From Candidatus Defluviicoccus seviourii (lineage in GTDB: Bacteria; Pseudomonadota; Alphaproteobacteria; Rhodospirillales; Defluviicoccaceae), in contig UXAT02000015.1 in NCBI GenBank assembly GCA_900609035.2, forward strand, positions 1 through 53,872: DNA of 53,872 nt. Direction: 5' to 3'. This document shows, piece by piece, positions 33,995-44,232 of the stretch; the first letter of the stretch is position 1; the number at the start of each line of letters is the position of its first letter. The notes below the pieces were generated by a model. The model saw only the letters and a program-made list of their open reading frames with translations, was not told the DNA's origin and ran no database searches. Position numbers and translations under genes: made by a program.

Positions 33995-34025
33995 AGATAT
34001 AAGGTTCCGGCCGGAAGGGCGCAAC
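33995..34025 (-). promoter_or_regulatory. Candidate heat-shock (RpoH) promoter of dnaK
   Basis: On the minus strand GTTGCGC (34019-34025) and CTTATATCTCG (33993-34003) are separated by 15 bases. The -10 element fits the alphaproteobacterial RpoH pattern CYTATNT; the -35 is weaker (CTTG expected). The leader to the dnaK ATG would be about 100 bases. No CIRCE element was found here. Confidence 0.5.
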
Positions 34026-34139
34026 GGGGCCGCCCCTCCTAGAAAAGGCAGCAACTTGCGTCTCCAGACGAGCCGTCGTCTTGCCAGCGCCGACTTGATC
34101 TGCCATCTCCTCCCGCGGACCCGAACGGCGCCACATTCC

Positions 34140-35096
34140 ATGATCGTTTCCGCCAGTTATCGGACCGACATCCCCGCCCTCTACGGTGCTTGGTTCATGA
34201 GCCGGCTACAGGCGGGGTTCGCCCACGTTCACAACCCTTACGGCGGCCCGCCTACGACCGTGCCGCTCTCGCGCTCCGCGGTCGATGCGTTTGTGTTCTG
34301 GACCCGCAACCTCGCACCGTTCGCGCCAGCGCTCGATGCGGTCGCCGGCCGCGGCTTCCCCTTTCTCGTTCAGTACACGGTGACCGGCTATCCCCGCCCG
34401 CTGGAGCGGGCCACGCCGACGCCGGAGGTTGCGATCGCCCACATCCGCGCGACCGCTGCACGCTACGGCAGCGGCACCGTGGTCTGGCGTTACGATCCGA
34501 TCGTGTGCACGACCTTGACGCCGCCGGAATGGCACGTGAGCACGTTTGCCCGCCTCGCCCGGATGCTTGCCGGCACGCTCGACGAGGTCGTCGTTTCCTG
34601 GTGCCAGATCTACCGCAAGACGGCGCGCAACCTCGACGCAGCCGCACGCGCGTCGGGCCTCACGTGGTGGGACCCGGAGGACGAAGAAAAGCGCGCCCTG
34701 CTTGCCCGCCTCGCCGCCATCGCTGCCGAGCACGGCACGCGGCTCACGTTGTGCGGCCAGCCGAACCTGCAGACCGACGGCGTCGGCGAGGCGCGCTGCA
34801 TCGATGCCGACCGCTTAAGCCGGATCGCCGGCACGCCGTTCTCGATCCGCCATCACGCCCACCGCAAGCAGTGCGGCTGCTGGGCGTCGCGTGACATCGG
34901 CGCCTACGACAGCTGCACACAAGGCTGTGCCTACTGCTACGCCGTGAACAGCCCCGCGGCTGCGAAACGACGCCATGCCCGGCACGATCCGCAGGCAGAG
35001 TTCCTCATCCCTGCGGCCGGCAACGTGGATCAGAGCTGCTCGTCGACACGGCGGCCAGCCGCGCCGCCGCCCGCGGCCTCGGACGGCTGCTCATAG
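34140..35096 (+). CDS. DUF1848-like protein with C-terminal cysteine cluster
   Basis: The 318-residue protein begins [19 protein letters not shown] and reads as an alpha/beta fold, with [19 protein letters not shown] and [13 protein letters not shown]. The hallmark is the C-terminal cluster [19 protein letters not shown] and YCYA (about 241-263), with five cysteines that could bind iron-sulfur or zinc. This matches DUF1848, whose function is unknown; a link to radical or DNA-lyase chemistry has been imagined from the Cys pattern but not shown. It is divergent from dnaK. Its 3' end runs 67 bases into grpE on the other strand. Confidence 0.78.
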   Translation: MIVSASYRTDIPALYGAWFMSRLQAGFAHVHNPYGGPPTTVPLSRSAVDAFVFWTRNLAPFAPALDAVAGRGFPFLVQYTVTGYPRPLERATPTPEVAIAHIRATAARYGSGTVVWRYDPIVCTTLTPPEWHVSTFARLARMLAGTLDEVVVSWCQIYRKTARNLDAAARASGLTWWDPEDEEKRALLARLAAIAAEHGTRLTLCGQPNLQTDGVGEARCIDADRLSRIAGTPFSIRHHAHRKQCGCWASRDIGAYDSCTQGCAYCYAVNSPAAAKRRHARHDPQAEFLIPAAGNVDQSCSSTRRPAAPPPAASDGCS

Positions 35097-35758
35097 GCTT
35101 CCGCCGATGCACGGGCGCGGGCCTGCGCATCCGCGTGCGGCGCTGCAGCCGGGGCCGCCTTCGGCCCGCCGCGCGAGACGCCGACCCGGGCCGGGCGGAG
35201 AATGCGCTCGTTAAGTGTATACCCTTGGCTGAGCACCTGCAGGACGGTGCTGTTTGGTACCTCCGCGTTCGGGATCTCGAACAGGGCTTCGTGGAAGTGC
35301 GGATCGAACAATTGGCCCTCGGCCTCGATGCGCTTAACACCGTGGCGTTCGAGCGCGGCCGCGAGTTCACGCTCGGTCATCTCGACCCCGCTCATCAGCG
35401 CGTCAAGGGCAGGATCGGCCGCCCGCGCCTCCGCGCCGACGCTCCCGAGCGCGCGGTGCAGATTGTCGGCGACGGCGAGCATATCACGGGCAAATCCGGC
35501 GACCGCGTACTGGCTCGCCTCCTCCCGGTCGCGGGCGCCGCGGCGGCGCACGTTCTCGGTCTCGGCTAGCGCGCGGAGATACTCGTCCTTGAGCCGGGCG
35601 ACCTCGGCCTGGACGCGCGCAAGCTGCTCGGGCCAATCGATGTCGTTCGTCCCCTCGGCTGTTTGCATCTCGGCGGCTCCCGCCGGGGCGGCAGCCGCAC
35701 CCGGCGCCACTTTGCCGGCCGTCGTTTCGTCGTTCGGCGTTCCGTTCGTCGTCACCAT
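35030..35758 (-). CDS. grpE: Nucleotide exchange factor GrpE
   Basis: GrpE releases ADP from DnaK. The 242-residue protein has an Ala/Thr-rich N-terminus, a long coiled coil ([30 protein letters not shown]) and the beta domain with [37 protein letters not shown] Pro/Ala-rich C-terminal tail extends about 30 residues beyond the core. Start ATG 35758 is 18 bases after the hrcA stop, so hrcA-grpE form one unit. The last 67 bases overlap the 3' end of a convergent DUF1848-like gene. Confidence 0.95.
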   Translation of the reverse strand: MVTTNGTPNDETTAGKVAPGAAAAPAGAAEMQTAEGTNDIDWPEQLARVQAEVARLKDEYLRALAETENVRRRGARDREEASQYAVAGFARDMLAVADNLHRALGSVGAEARAADPALDALMSGVEMTERELAAALERHGVKRIEAEGQLFDPHFHEALFEIPNAEVPNSTVLQVLSQGYTLNERILRPARVGVSRGGPKAAPAAAPHADAQARARASAEAYEQPSEAAGGGAAGRRVDEQL

Positions 35759-35776
35759 GCCTGCAGTCCCTGCCCC

Positions 35777-36829
35777 TTACCCAATGTAATGACTAATCAA
35801 TTTTGCTGTGTAGTCGACCATGGGAATGATGCGCGCATAGTTCATCCGCGTTGGCCCGATGACACCCAAGGCGCCGACGATGCGCTGCCGGCTATCCCGA
35901 TAGGAGGACACGATCATCGAGCAGCCGGCGATGTTGAACAGCGCATTGCTGGCGCCGATGAAGATCTGCACGCCGGCGCCGGTGTCAACCACCGACAGTA
36001 CCTTCAACATCATTTCCTTTGTTTCCAGCGCGCTGAACAGCGCCCGGATGTGCTCCAGGCTGCCGATGGCCTCGGCATCTTCAAGCAGATGCGCTTGGCC
36101 GCGCACGATCAGCGCGCCCGAAGCGTCATCACCGGCCCAGGTGGCGAGCCCCGCCTCCACCACCTTGCGCGTCAGTTCGTCGAGCTGCGACCGCTGGACC
36201 TTGAGCTCGGCCAGGATCTCGTCATGCGCCTCCTGGATTGAGCGCCCAACCAGCCGGCCCGAAAGGAAATTCGAGGCCTCAACGAGGGCTGAGGGCGGAA
36301 GATCGGCCGGCGTCTCGACGATCCGGTTCTCGACGATGCCGGTCTCGGTCACCAGCACGACCAGCGCCCGGCCCGGGCTCAGATTCACCAGCTCGATGTG
36401 GCGAAGTGCGACGTCCGTTTTGGGCGCCACGACCAAGCCGGCGCAATGGGAGAGCTCGGAAAGCGCGGTACTGGCGCGCTCCAACAGGCCCTCGATCGAG
36501 GTTGCCTTGCCGGCACACTGGCGGCTGATGCTGCGGCGCTCGTCTTCGGTGAGATCGCCCACTTCCAGCAGCCCATCGACGAACAGGCGCAGGCCTGCTG
36601 CGGTCGGCAGACGCCCAGCCGAGCTGTGCGGCTGCGACAGCAGGCCCATTTCTTCGAGGTCGGCCATGACGTTGCGAATCGTCGCCGCCGACAGATTGGT
36701 CGCCAACCGCTTGGAGAGGGTGCGCGAACCGACCGGTTCGCCCGTTTCCAAGTAGGCATCGACGAGCTGCCGGAAGATCTGCCGTGAGCGTTCATTCAGT
36801 TCCGCGATCATGGCTCCCGCCGGTTCCAT
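35777..36829 (-). CDS. hrcA: Heat-inducible transcription repressor HrcA
   Basis: HrcA represses class I heat-shock operons by binding CIRCE, aided by GroEL. The 350-residue protein has an N-terminal winged helix ([30 protein letters not shown] and [15 protein letters not shown]), the signature [19 protein letters not shown], and GAF-like and dimerisation regions. ATG 36829 has GAGGTGA eight bases upstream; ATG 36811 is also possible. It is followed closely by grpE. I see no CIRCE copy in this window, so its target (for example groESL) would lie elsewhere. Confidence 0.95.
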   Translation of the reverse strand: MEPAGAMIAELNERSRQIFRQLVDAYLETGEPVGSRTLSKRLATNLSAATIRNVMADLEEMGLLSQPHSSAGRLPTAAGLRLFVDGLLEVGDLTEDERRSISRQCAGKATSIEGLLERASTALSELSHCAGLVVAPKTDVALRHIELVNLSPGRALVVLVTETGIVENRIVETPADLPPSALVEASNFLSGRLVGRSIQEAHDEILAELKVQRSQLDELTRKVVEAGLATWAGDDASGALIVRGQAHLLEDAEAIGSLEHIRALFSALETKEMMLKVLSVVDTGAGVQIFIGASNALFNIAGCSMIVSSYRDSRQRIVGALGVIGPTRMNYARIIPMVDYTAKLISHYIG

Positions 36830-36919
36830 CCTCGATCACCTCGCGCACCCGCTTGGCCTCACCCGGCGCCAGAACTCAAGTCCTTGCAAAGGCTCGCAAT
36901 TGAGCGCGCACGCTGCCCT

Positions 36920-36948
36920 GATGTAAGCGTGCCCGGTGCGCGCGTCAA
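36920..36948 (-). promoter_or_regulatory. Weak candidate promoter of hrcA-grpE
   Basis: On the minus strand TTGACG (36943-36948) and TACATC (36920-36925) are spaced by 17 bases, about 90 bases before the hrcA start, between the divergent hrcA and rph genes. The -10 is a poor match, so this is only a candidate. Confidence 0.3.
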
Positions 36949-37030
36949 CGCGCAGAGCTTTACCGAGGCGGAAGCCGGCGCTAGGTTTCCGCCCTTACTG
37001 CTCCGGCCCGCAAAACTGTTGGAGACCGAG

Positions 37031-37753
37031 ATGCGCCCTTCCGGCCGCGCTCCCGATGCCCTTCGCCCTGTGCGCCTCGAACTTGGTGTCAGCAAGTACG
37101 CGGAGGGATCATGCCTCGCGCACTTCGGCGACACCCAGGTGCTGTGTACGGCCACGGTCGAACATCGGCTGCCACAGTGGCTCAAGGACTCGGGCCGCGG
37201 ATGGGTGACGGCCGAGTACGGCATGCTGCCACGCTCGACGGCGGAGCGCACCGACCGCGAGGCCGCACGCGGACGGCAGACCGGGCGCACGCAGGAGATT
37301 CAGCGACTGATCGGTCGCTCCTTGCGCGCCATCACCGACCTCGGCGCGATCAGCGACATGCAGGTGCGGGTCGATTGCGACGTCCTCCAGGCCGATGGCG
37401 GCACGCGGACGGCTGCGATTACCGGCGCCTATGTCGCCCTGCACCAGGCGCTGCAGCGGATCATCGACCTTGGCCTGTTGAACCGGCTGCCGATCCGCGA
37501 GGAAGTCGCCGCCATCTCGTGCGGCCTTTACAACGGTGAGCCGGTGCTGGATCTCGACTACAGTGAGGATTCGTCGGCCGATGCTGATGCGAACTTCGTC
37601 CTGACTGGTTCCGGGCGCATCGTCGAGATCCAAGGCACGGCGGAGCGCCAGACCTTCACCGAGCCGCAGTTCCAGGCGATGTTGCGGCTGGCCCAGGGCG
37701 GCATCGCCCGGCTCGTCACCTTGCAGCGCGACACCCTCGCGGCCGTCGGCTGA
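37031..37753 (+). CDS. rph: Ribonuclease PH
   Basis: RNase PH trims tRNA 3' ends phosphorolytically. The 240-residue protein starts [17 protein letters not shown]. It has the conserved [12 protein letters not shown], the [15 protein letters not shown] phosphate-site region, [15 protein letters not shown], the catalytic-core [18 protein letters not shown], and [17 protein letters not shown]. All features are intact. GGAG lies eight bases before ATG 37031. It is divergent from hrcA and followed by rdgB 32 bases later, the usual alphaproteobacterial order. Confidence 0.97.
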   Translation: MRPSGRAPDALRPVRLELGVSKYAEGSCLAHFGDTQVLCTATVEHRLPQWLKDSGRGWVTAEYGMLPRSTAERTDREAARGRQTGRTQEIQRLIGRSLRAITDLGAISDMQVRVDCDVLQADGGTRTAAITGAYVALHQALQRIIDLGLLNRLPIREEVAAISCGLYNGEPVLDLDYSEDSSADADANFVLTGSGRIVEIQGTAERQTFTEPQFQAMLRLAQGGIARLVTLQRDTLAAVG

Positions 37754-37785
37754 AACGCGCAGCTTGACGCTGGGTTAGGACACCC

Positions 37786-38409
37786 ATGATGGACGCAGCA
37801 GCCCCGCGCCGGCTTGGAGCCGGCCGCCTCGTGATTGCCAGCCACAACGCCGGCAAGGTCCGCGAGATCGGCGACCTCGTGGCTCCGTTCGGCCTTGACG
37901 TGGTTGCCGCCGGTGCGCTCGGCCTGGCGGAACCCGAGGAAAATGGCGCCACCTTTCGCGACAATGCCCTGATCAAGGCGGAAGCTGCAGCCGCCACGGC
38001 CGGTTTACCGGCACTTGCCGATGACTCAGGGCTCGTGGTGCCGGCGCTCGATGGCGCGCCCGGCGTCTTCTCGGCGCGCTGGGCCGGCCCCGGGAAGGAC
38101 TTCGCGCTTGCCATGCGCCGGGTCGAGGAGGCACTTGCCGGCAAGAGCGACCGGCGCGCCTCTTTCGTGTGCGCACTGGTGCTCGCCTGGCCCGACGGCC
38201 ATCACGAGGTTTTTGAAGGCGTGGTACACGGCCACCTGGTCTGGCCGCCGCGCGGCAGCAACGGGTTCGGCTACGATCCGATTTTCGTTGCCGACGGCGA
38301 CAACCGCACCTTCGGTGAGATCGAGCCGAAGGAGAAGCACCGCATCAGCCACCGCGCCGACGCGTTCCGCCAGATGGTTGCCGCCTGCCTCGCGCCGGCG
38401 CGGCCCTAA
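37786..38409 (+). CDS. rdgB: XTP/dITP diphosphatase (house-cleaning pyrophosphatase)
   Basis: RdgB removes non-canonical purine triphosphates such as XTP and dITP. The 207-residue protein has SHNAGK (19-24), [25 protein letters not shown] with the metal-binding acids, and [13 protein letters not shown], ending with [10 protein letters not shown]. Tandem ATGs at 37786 and 37789 leave the exact start open. It follows rph closely. Its TAA overlaps the stop of the convergent DUF2189 gene by three bases. Confidence 0.95.
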   Translation: MMDAAAPRRLGAGRLVIASHNAGKVREIGDLVAPFGLDVVAAGALGLAEPEENGATFRDNALIKAEAAAATAGLPALADDSGLVVPALDGAPGVFSARWAGPGKDFALAMRRVEEALAGKSDRRASFVCALVLAWPDGHHEVFEGVVHGHLVWPPRGSNGFGYDPIFVADGDNRTFGEIEPKEKHRISHRADAFRQMVAACLAPARP

Positions 38410-39221
38410 CCGGTGCCCGTCGCCTCCGCCTGCGGCCGGATGGTCGCTCGGTAGGCATGCCAGCTCGCGTGTCCGATCAGCGGCAAAATGACGGTAAGGC
38501 CGATGTAAAACGACGCAAGCCCGGCGGCGGCAAAAATGACGATCAGGACCGCCCACAGCGCCATGACACGGAAGTTCATGATCACGGCGACGACGCTCGT
38601 CACCACCGCCTGAACGAGATCGACTTTGCGGTCCAGCAACAGCGGCAGCGACACCACGCTGGCAACGAACGCGAGCGACGCCATCACCGCGCCAACGACG
38701 CATCCCAACAGCAAGAACACGTTGCCCTCAACGGTGAAGAGGGTGTCCGTGACCATCGTCTCCAGGCTTGCCGACTTGTAAGGAAATGAGAGGGCAAAGA
38801 TCATCACCGCAAGCCGGACCCAGATGATCAGGAAAATGACCAATGCCAGCCCCAGACCGAACAGCGGGACCGCGTTCGCGCGCCACGCAGTCACGGCCGC
38901 GGCGAGGTTCGGCTTGCGGCCGGCTTCCAGATCGCGGCTGATCGCGTACAGGCCGACGGTGAGCGCCGGCCCAACGAGCATGAAGCCCGCTCCCATCGGT
39001 GCGATGAGATACTCGAACCCAGCCAGATACAGTCCAATGGTCAGAACGATTCCCGTTACGGTGAAGATGCCACCGTATGCCAGGCTGACCCAGCCGGAGC
39101 GTTTAAAATCACGCCACCCCGCAACCAACCATTTGAACGGCTCATCGGTGCTGAGGGTATTGATCCGGTCAGCGTAGGGCAGAGCGTTGCCGCGGGCGAG
39201 CGGCATCGGATCGCTGGACAT
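38406..39221 (-). CDS. DUF2189-family integral membrane protein
   Basis: The 271-residue protein has six to seven hydrophobic segments. The soluble start ends in [25 protein letters not shown], typical of DUF2189, followed by [24 protein letters not shown] and a final [13 protein letters not shown]. Function is unknown; some relatives are annotated as cytochrome c oxidase-associated. ATG 39221 is chosen for its GGGGAG at six bases, over ATGs further upstream. The stop codons of this gene and rdgB overlap on opposite strands. Confidence 0.85.
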   Translation of the reverse strand: MSSDPMPLARGNALPYADRINTLSTDEPFKWLVAGWRDFKRSGWVSLAYGGIFTVTGIVLTIGLYLAGFEYLIAPMGAGFMLVGPALTVGLYAISRDLEAGRKPNLAAAVTAWRANAVPLFGLGLALVIFLIIWVRLAVMIFALSFPYKSASLETMVTDTLFTVEGNVFLLLGCVVGAVMASLAFVASVVSLPLLLDRKVDLVQAVVTSVVAVIMNFRVMALWAVLIVIFAAAGLASFYIGLTVILPLIGHASWHAYRATIRPQAEATGTG

Positions 39222-39338
39222 GTTCCACTCCCCGTCTCTTTGCCAGACTGGCTTGCCGGCCAGCCTGACTTCGCGCATTTGCGCGACTTCTTTTCGCCTT
39301 GAATCTTGCGCTGAAGCGGTTTCGCCCGTCAAGAGCGC

Positions 39339-39599
39339 TCAGTCGCCGCACCCGCCGTCGCCGCCGCAGTCGGAACCGTCACCGCCGAAGCAACCGCCAT
39401 GGTCAAAGTGATTGACGCCGTAATCGGAGGAATCGACGGTGCCCGGACGAAAGAACCAGCTGCCGACGATGAGGACTAAGGCGGCGCCGATCGCGACCAC
39501 GAACAGGCCGTCGGTCGCCGAATCGGCCTCTGCCGAGCCGAACAGCATACCGATCGATCGCAAGAGCGACTCGATGAAGCCGGTAACCTCAGTCGCCAT
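39339..39599 (-). CDS. Small membrane protein with Gly/Cys/Asp-rich tail
   Basis: The 86-residue protein has an acidic/polar N-terminus, one membrane span (residues about 33-50, LFVVAIGAALVLIVGSWFF) and a C-terminal tail with His, Asp, Gly and three cysteines: NHFDHGGCFGGDGSDCGGDG. The tail could bind a metal or be cross-linked. ATG 39599 has GGGGCAGG upstream; a GTG three bases earlier is also in frame. I recognise no family. It lies between DUF2189 and an ABC-F gene on the same strand. Confidence 0.65.
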   Translation of the reverse strand: MATEVTGFIESLLRSIGMLFGSAEADSATDGLFVVAIGAALVLIVGSWFFRPGTVDSSDYGVNHFDHGGCFGGDGSDCGGDGGCGD

Positions 39600-39671
39600 C
39601 ACCTGCCCCTTACCTCGGCCAAGGCCCGGCCTCTGGGCCTGAAGCCTAATGCCAAGGCGGTGAACGCGCGG

Positions 39672-41594
39672 TTAACGGCTGGATGCTGTCTCCGTCTCCG
39701 TCGCCATTGCAGATTGCGCCTCCTCCCAGGCCTCATGCGCGGCGATCCAGGCCGCTTCCGCTTGGGCGACGTCCTTTTCCACCTGCGCCAACTGCTTGCG
39801 CAACGCGACGAGAGCGCTTGCCTCCCCGGCGTAGAGCGCAGGATCGGCGATCAGGCTGGTGAGCCGGCTCTGCTCCACGTGCAGGCGCTCGACAGCCGCC
39901 TCCGCCGCCGTGAGACACTGCTTCAAGGGCGCCAAGGCGAGGCGCCGCTCCCCTGCCAGGCGGCGCTGTTCCTGTCGCCCCGGCCGGCGCCCCTCGCCGG
40001 CGGAGGCCTTGCTGCGAATCGCACTCTCAGCCCGCCCGCGCTCCAGCACCAAAGAGCGATAGTCGTCGAGGTCGCCATCAAACGGGACGACTGTGCCGCC
40101 TTCGATCAGCCACAGCCGATCCGCTGTCAGGCTGATCAGGTGCGGATCGTGGCTGACGACCACAACACCGCCGGAAAAGGTGTTGATGGCCTGCACCAGC
40201 GCCTCGCGAGCCGCGAGATCAAGGTGGTTGGTCGGCTCATCGAGCAGCAACAGGTGCGGCGCTCCGGCGCTCATCAAGGCAAACAGGAGGCGCGCCTTCT
40301 CGCCGCCGGAGAGGTTGGCGATCACCGTGTCCGCCCGCGCCTGCGAAAAGCCGAAGCGGCCAAGGTGCTGACGCACCTGCAGGTCGGTATCGCGCGGCCG
40401 GCGGCGGCCGAGGACGACGACCGGCGTCGCACCGAGGTCAAGTTCGTCCGCCTGATGCTGGGCGAAATAGCCGACGCGCAGTTTTGGTGAGCGGACGACG
40501 GTACCGGCTGCCGGGTTCAGCCGGCCGGCGAGAAGGCGCATGAGCGTCGACTTGCCGTTGCCGTTGGCGCCCAAGAGCGCGATCCGGTCATCGGCATCGA
40601 TCCGGAGCGAGAGCTTGCGCAGGACCGGCGTGTCATCGTAGCCGACGGCGGCACCATCAAGGTTCAACAGCGGCGACGGCAGCGCTTCTGGTTCCGGAAA
40701 CGCGAACGTTGGGACGTCTTCCTCGCGCGTCTCGGCAATCGGCTCCATCCGCGCCAGCAGTTTGAGGCGCGACTGCGCTTGGCGGGCCTTGGTCGCCTTG
40801 TAGCGGAAGCGATCGACAAACGCCTGAATTCGAGCTCGCTCGCCGGCCTGCTTCGTCCGCGCTTTTTCGGAGAGCGCAATCCGGGCGCGCCGGGTCGCCT
40901 CGAAACGATCGTAGCCGCCCGGGTAGAGCGTGAGCGAGCCGCCCTCCAGGTGCAGGATCTCGTCAACGGCGCGGTTCAAGAGGCCCCGGTCGTGGCTAAC
41001 GAGCAGGATCGTTCCGGGATAGCGGCGAAGGTACCCCTCCAGCCACAGCGCCGCCTCGAGATCGAGATGGTTGGTCGGCTCATCCAGCAAGAGAATATCG
41101 GGCTGAAGGAACAACAGCGCTGCCAAGCCGATACGCATGCGCCAGCCGCCGGAAAAGGTGTTGCAGGGTTGCTGCTGGGCGGTTTCCGAGAAGCCGAGAC
41201 CGGCGAGAATACGGGCCGCTCGCGCCGGCGCCGAATGGGCATCGGTATCGCGCAGGCGGGCGTGGATGTCGGCGATGCTGTGCGGATCGGTGGCCGCCTC
41301 TGCCGCCGCCGTCAGACGCTGGATCTCGCTATTGGCGGCAAGAACGGTCTCGATCAGGCTCTCCGGCCCGGCCGGCGCGTCCTGTCGGGTGAGACCGATG
41401 CGGCTTCGGGCAGGTGTCTCGATGCGGCCACCATCGGGCTCCAGCTCGCCCGCGATCAAGCGCAAGAGCGTCGTCTTGCCGGCGCCATTGCGGCCGACGA
41501 GACCGACGCGATGGCCGGTGTTGATCGTTGCCTGGGCCCGGTCGAACAGCACCCGGGCGCCGATGCGGTAGGTGAGATCGGTGATGCGCAGCAT
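39672..41594 (-). CDS. ABC-F family ATPase (YheS/Uup-type)
   Basis: The 640-residue cytosolic protein has two ABC cassettes and no membrane domain, typical of ABC-F ribosome-associated ATPases. Cassette one has GRNGAGKTTLL, the signature FSGGWRMRIGLA and LLLDEPTNHLDLEA. The inter-domain linker is rich in Arg, Lys and Gln (RYKATKARQAQSRLK). Cassette two has GANGNGKSTLM, LSGGEKARLLFA and DEPTNHLD, with a C-terminal coiled coil of Ala/Gln/Glu. YheS and related proteins resolve ribosome stalling on nascent-chain or mRNA problems; which subfamily role applies here is not settled by sequence alone. Confidence 0.9.
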   Translation of the reverse strand: MLRITDLTYRIGARVLFDRAQATINTGHRVGLVGRNGAGKTTLLRLIAGELEPDGGRIETPARSRIGLTRQDAPAGPESLIETVLAANSEIQRLTAAAEAATDPHSIADIHARLRDTDAHSAPARAARILAGLGFSETAQQQPCNTFSGGWRMRIGLAALLFLQPDILLLDEPTNHLDLEAALWLEGYLRRYPGTILLVSHDRGLLNRAVDEILHLEGGSLTLYPGGYDRFEATRRARIALSEKARTKQAGERARIQAFVDRFRYKATKARQAQSRLKLLARMEPIAETREEDVPTFAFPEPEALPSPLLNLDGAAVGYDDTPVLRKLSLRIDADDRIALLGANGNGKSTLMRLLAGRLNPAAGTVVRSPKLRVGYFAQHQADELDLGATPVVVLGRRRPRDTDLQVRQHLGRFGFSQARADTVIANLSGGEKARLLFALMSAGAPHLLLLDEPTNHLDLAAREALVQAINTFSGGVVVVSHDPHLISLTADRLWLIEGGTVVPFDGDLDDYRSLVLERGRAESAIRSKASAGEGRRPGRQEQRRLAGERRLALAPLKQCLTAAEAAVERLHVEQSRLTSLIADPALYAGEASALVALRKQLAQVEKDVAQAEAAWIAAHEAWEEAQSAMATETETASSR

Positions 41595-41686
41595 GAGGAC
41601 CGGTCCAGGATGCGGCATTGCGCGACCGCCGCCAAGGAGGAAATTGCCGGGCAGGAAAAGGGGGGGAAAGCAGAACGGAGATCCGC

Positions 41687-44215
41687 TTACGCCACCGGTT
41701 CGCCGCCGGCCAGCAGCAGGGCGCCGATGTGTCGCAAGAGCGTGCCGCGTGCGTACGGCTTGGCAACGATCGGCGGCGGCTGTGAGAGCGCGTCCGGCAG
41801 GGATGCCGGCACCGAAGAGTAGCCAGTGGTGTAGAGGAGCTTCACGCCTGGGCGCAGCGCCTGCACCCGCGCAGCAATCTCGTGGCCACTCATGCCGCCC
41901 GCGAGGTCAAGGTCGGTGAAGACAAGATCGAGGCGCTCTGCTGCAGCCGCCTGCGCAAGCGCCGACTCGCAATCGCCGGCCTCCAGGACGACGAATCCGG
42001 CACGGGCGAGCATGGCGCATGCGACCTTGCGCAAGCGCTCATGGTCTTCGATGACCAGCACGACCTGTCCGGCGAATGTTGGCGCCACTCCCCGCCCCCC
42101 TTTCTCAGGCACTGCAGGCATCGGCGCCGGCGCCGCCGGGAAGTACAGCTTGACCGTCGTCCCACGCCCGAGTTCGCTATAGACGCTGACGTGGCCGCCT
42201 GACTGCTTGAGAAAGCCATAGACCATACTGAGCCCCAGGCCGCTGCCGCGCCCAGGCGGCTTGGTGGTGAAAAACGGCTCAAGGATGCGGCTCTTGGTCT
42301 CCGGCGACATGCCGATCCCGTTGTCGGTAACCGCAAGCAAAACGTAGGGGCCGGGCGCGACATCGGGGTAACGGGCGGTATAGTTCTCACCCAGCGTCAG
42401 GTTCTCGGTCGTGATGGTCAACACGCCGCCATCCGGCATGGCATCGCGGGCATTGATGGCAAGGTTGACCAGCGCGCGCTCCAGCTCGCTGCGGTCAACG
42501 ACAACGGGATGAACGCTTTCGGCCAACGCCTCGCGGATCTCGATCGCGCTCCCCAGAGTGCGACGGAACAGATCGCTGATCCCGCGGACGACAGCGTTCA
42601 GGTCGGAGGCCGTGGGCGTCAGCGGTTGCCGGCGGGCAAACGCGAGCAGACGGTGCGTCAGTTCGGCTCCGCGCTGGGCCGACCATAGGGCATCTTCGGC
42701 AAAAACCCGCAGCATCTCGTCGTTGGCGACCGACTCCTGGATCAGCTGCAGATTGCCGATGATGATCGTCAGGAGATTGTTGAAGTCGTGCGCGATGCCG
42801 CCCGTGAGCTGGCCGATCGCCTCCATCTTCTGCGCTTGGCGCAACTGCGCTTCGGTGGCCTTCAGCCTGGTCACATCCTCCTTGACGGCGACGTAGTTGG
42901 TGATCTTGCCGTTCTGATCCTTGATGGGCGCGATTGACGCCACCTCGCAGTAGAGCTCGCCACTTCTCTTCCTGTTGATGAACTCGCCGCGCCAGACTTG
43001 GCCTGCGGTGAGCTGCTGCCAGAGCGCTGCGTACTCTTCCTTGGTCTTGTTGCCGGATTGAAGGATGCGCGGATTCTGGCCGACAGCTTCAACCTGCGAG
43101 TAGCCGGTGATTTCGCTGAATTTTGGATTGACGTAGAGGATCCGTGCCGCCGGATCGGTGACGACCACCGAAACGGGGCTCTGCTCGATGGCACGGTAGA
43201 GGAGGCGCAGCTCGGCCTCCTTACGCCGGTCGGCGGTGACATCGTGCGCATGCAGCGCAACTTCGCTGCTCGGTTGATCGGCGCCTTTGACGGGGTAGAT
43301 GCAGCAGTCATTGGTGCGATCGCCGATCGCTTCTTCGAACCGAACCGGTGCCCCCCTCGCGAGCACGTTCTTGATGGCGCGCATCCGGGCCGCAGCCACG
43401 CGCTCAGGCAGAAACCGATCGAGACCATGGCCGATCGCCGCCCCCTCGTGCCTGGCGTCGCTCAAGCGCTGTTCTGCGGCCGCATTGACGGCGAGGATGG
43501 TACCGTCGGCAGACAACAACATCATCTCGTCACGGCTGGCATCGAGGAGCGCGCGGACCCGCGACTCGCTCTCCTCTAGGCTGCGCATCACCGGCGCAAT
43601 GAGGCGATAGACCAACGCAGCCGCGCCTGCGACCACGATCAGGGTGATGAGGCCCGAGAGCGCCGCGGCGCGGACGTAGCGGGCACGAATTTCCCACAGA
43701 TCAACCTTGGCAACGAGGCCGAGGCCAAGGATGGCGACCGGCTCGTAGGCTGCTATGACAGCATCGCCCGCATAATCGGTGCCGACCATGCTGCCCGACT
43801 GCCCGCTCAGCGCGGCGCGGATCGGTCCTGCCGTCGGTCCAGACCATTCGATCGACGCCGGGAAGTCGACGCCGGTGTGGCGGTGGCGGAGCAATAATAC
43901 GATTCTCTCCCCTTCGCGCCGACCGATGACAAACTCCCCGCTCGCTCCCAGACCCGTCCGCTGGAAACGGGTAAAGGCGGTCTTGATCTGCCCCAGCGTT
44001 GCCGCCGCCGCATCCTCGCCGGCGGGCAAATGTGCTTGGTCGAACTCGGCGACCGCCTCCATCAGGCGAGCCTGGCTCCTGACCAGATCAATCAGCCGCA
44101 GCCGCTCCCGCTCGACAGCTGCCTGATAGAGAACGACACTCGCCGTCGCACTGACGACAACGGCAACGGCGATCAGGATCAGGATCAGGGCTGCAACGCG
44201 CTTGCGATCCTGCAT
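41687..44215 (-). CDS. Hybrid sensor histidine kinase with two PAS domains and a receiver
   Basis: The 842-residue membrane kinase has a signal anchor (8-30), a periplasmic sensor of about 150 residues, and a second membrane span near 185-207. Two PAS domains follow (about 216-335 and 345-460), the second with YVNPKFSEITGYSQ. Next come HisKA with phospho-His476 in GGIAHDFNNLL, HATPase with DNGIGM and GSGLGLSMVYGF, and a C-terminal receiver with probable phospho-Asp768 in DLVFTDLDLAGGM. It should sense an extracellular or membrane signal and relay phosphate through its receiver. The response regulator gene stands 17 bases upstream in the same operon. Confidence 0.92.
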   Translation of the reverse strand: MQDRKRVAALILILIAVAVVVSATASVVLYQAAVERERLRLIDLVRSQARLMEAVAEFDQAHLPAGEDAAAATLGQIKTAFTRFQRTGLGASGEFVIGRREGERIVLLLRHRHTGVDFPASIEWSGPTAGPIRAALSGQSGSMVGTDYAGDAVIAAYEPVAILGLGLVAKVDLWEIRARYVRAAALSGLITLIVVAGAAALVYRLIAPVMRSLEESESRVRALLDASRDEMMLLSADGTILAVNAAAEQRLSDARHEGAAIGHGLDRFLPERVAAARMRAIKNVLARGAPVRFEEAIGDRTNDCCIYPVKGADQPSSEVALHAHDVTADRRKEAELRLLYRAIEQSPVSVVVTDPAARILYVNPKFSEITGYSQVEAVGQNPRILQSGNKTKEEYAALWQQLTAGQVWRGEFINRKRSGELYCEVASIAPIKDQNGKITNYVAVKEDVTRLKATEAQLRQAQKMEAIGQLTGGIAHDFNNLLTIIIGNLQLIQESVANDEMLRVFAEDALWSAQRGAELTHRLLAFARRQPLTPTASDLNAVVRGISDLFRRTLGSAIEIREALAESVHPVVVDRSELERALVNLAINARDAMPDGGVLTITTENLTLGENYTARYPDVAPGPYVLLAVTDNGIGMSPETKSRILEPFFTTKPPGRGSGLGLSMVYGFLKQSGGHVSVYSELGRGTTVKLYFPAAPAPMPAVPEKGGRGVAPTFAGQVVLVIEDHERLRKVACAMLARAGFVVLEAGDCESALAQAAAAERLDLVFTDLDLAGGMSGHEIAARVQALRPGVKLLYTTGYSSVPASLPDALSQPPPIVAKPYARGTLLRHIGALLLAGGEPVA

Positions 44216-44232
44216 TGGCCTTTTGTCCGGGT

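Noticed and set aside
36830..37030. CIRCE operator upstream of hrcA
   Set aside because: No TTAGCACTC-N9-GAGTGCTAA-like inverted repeat is present on either strand.
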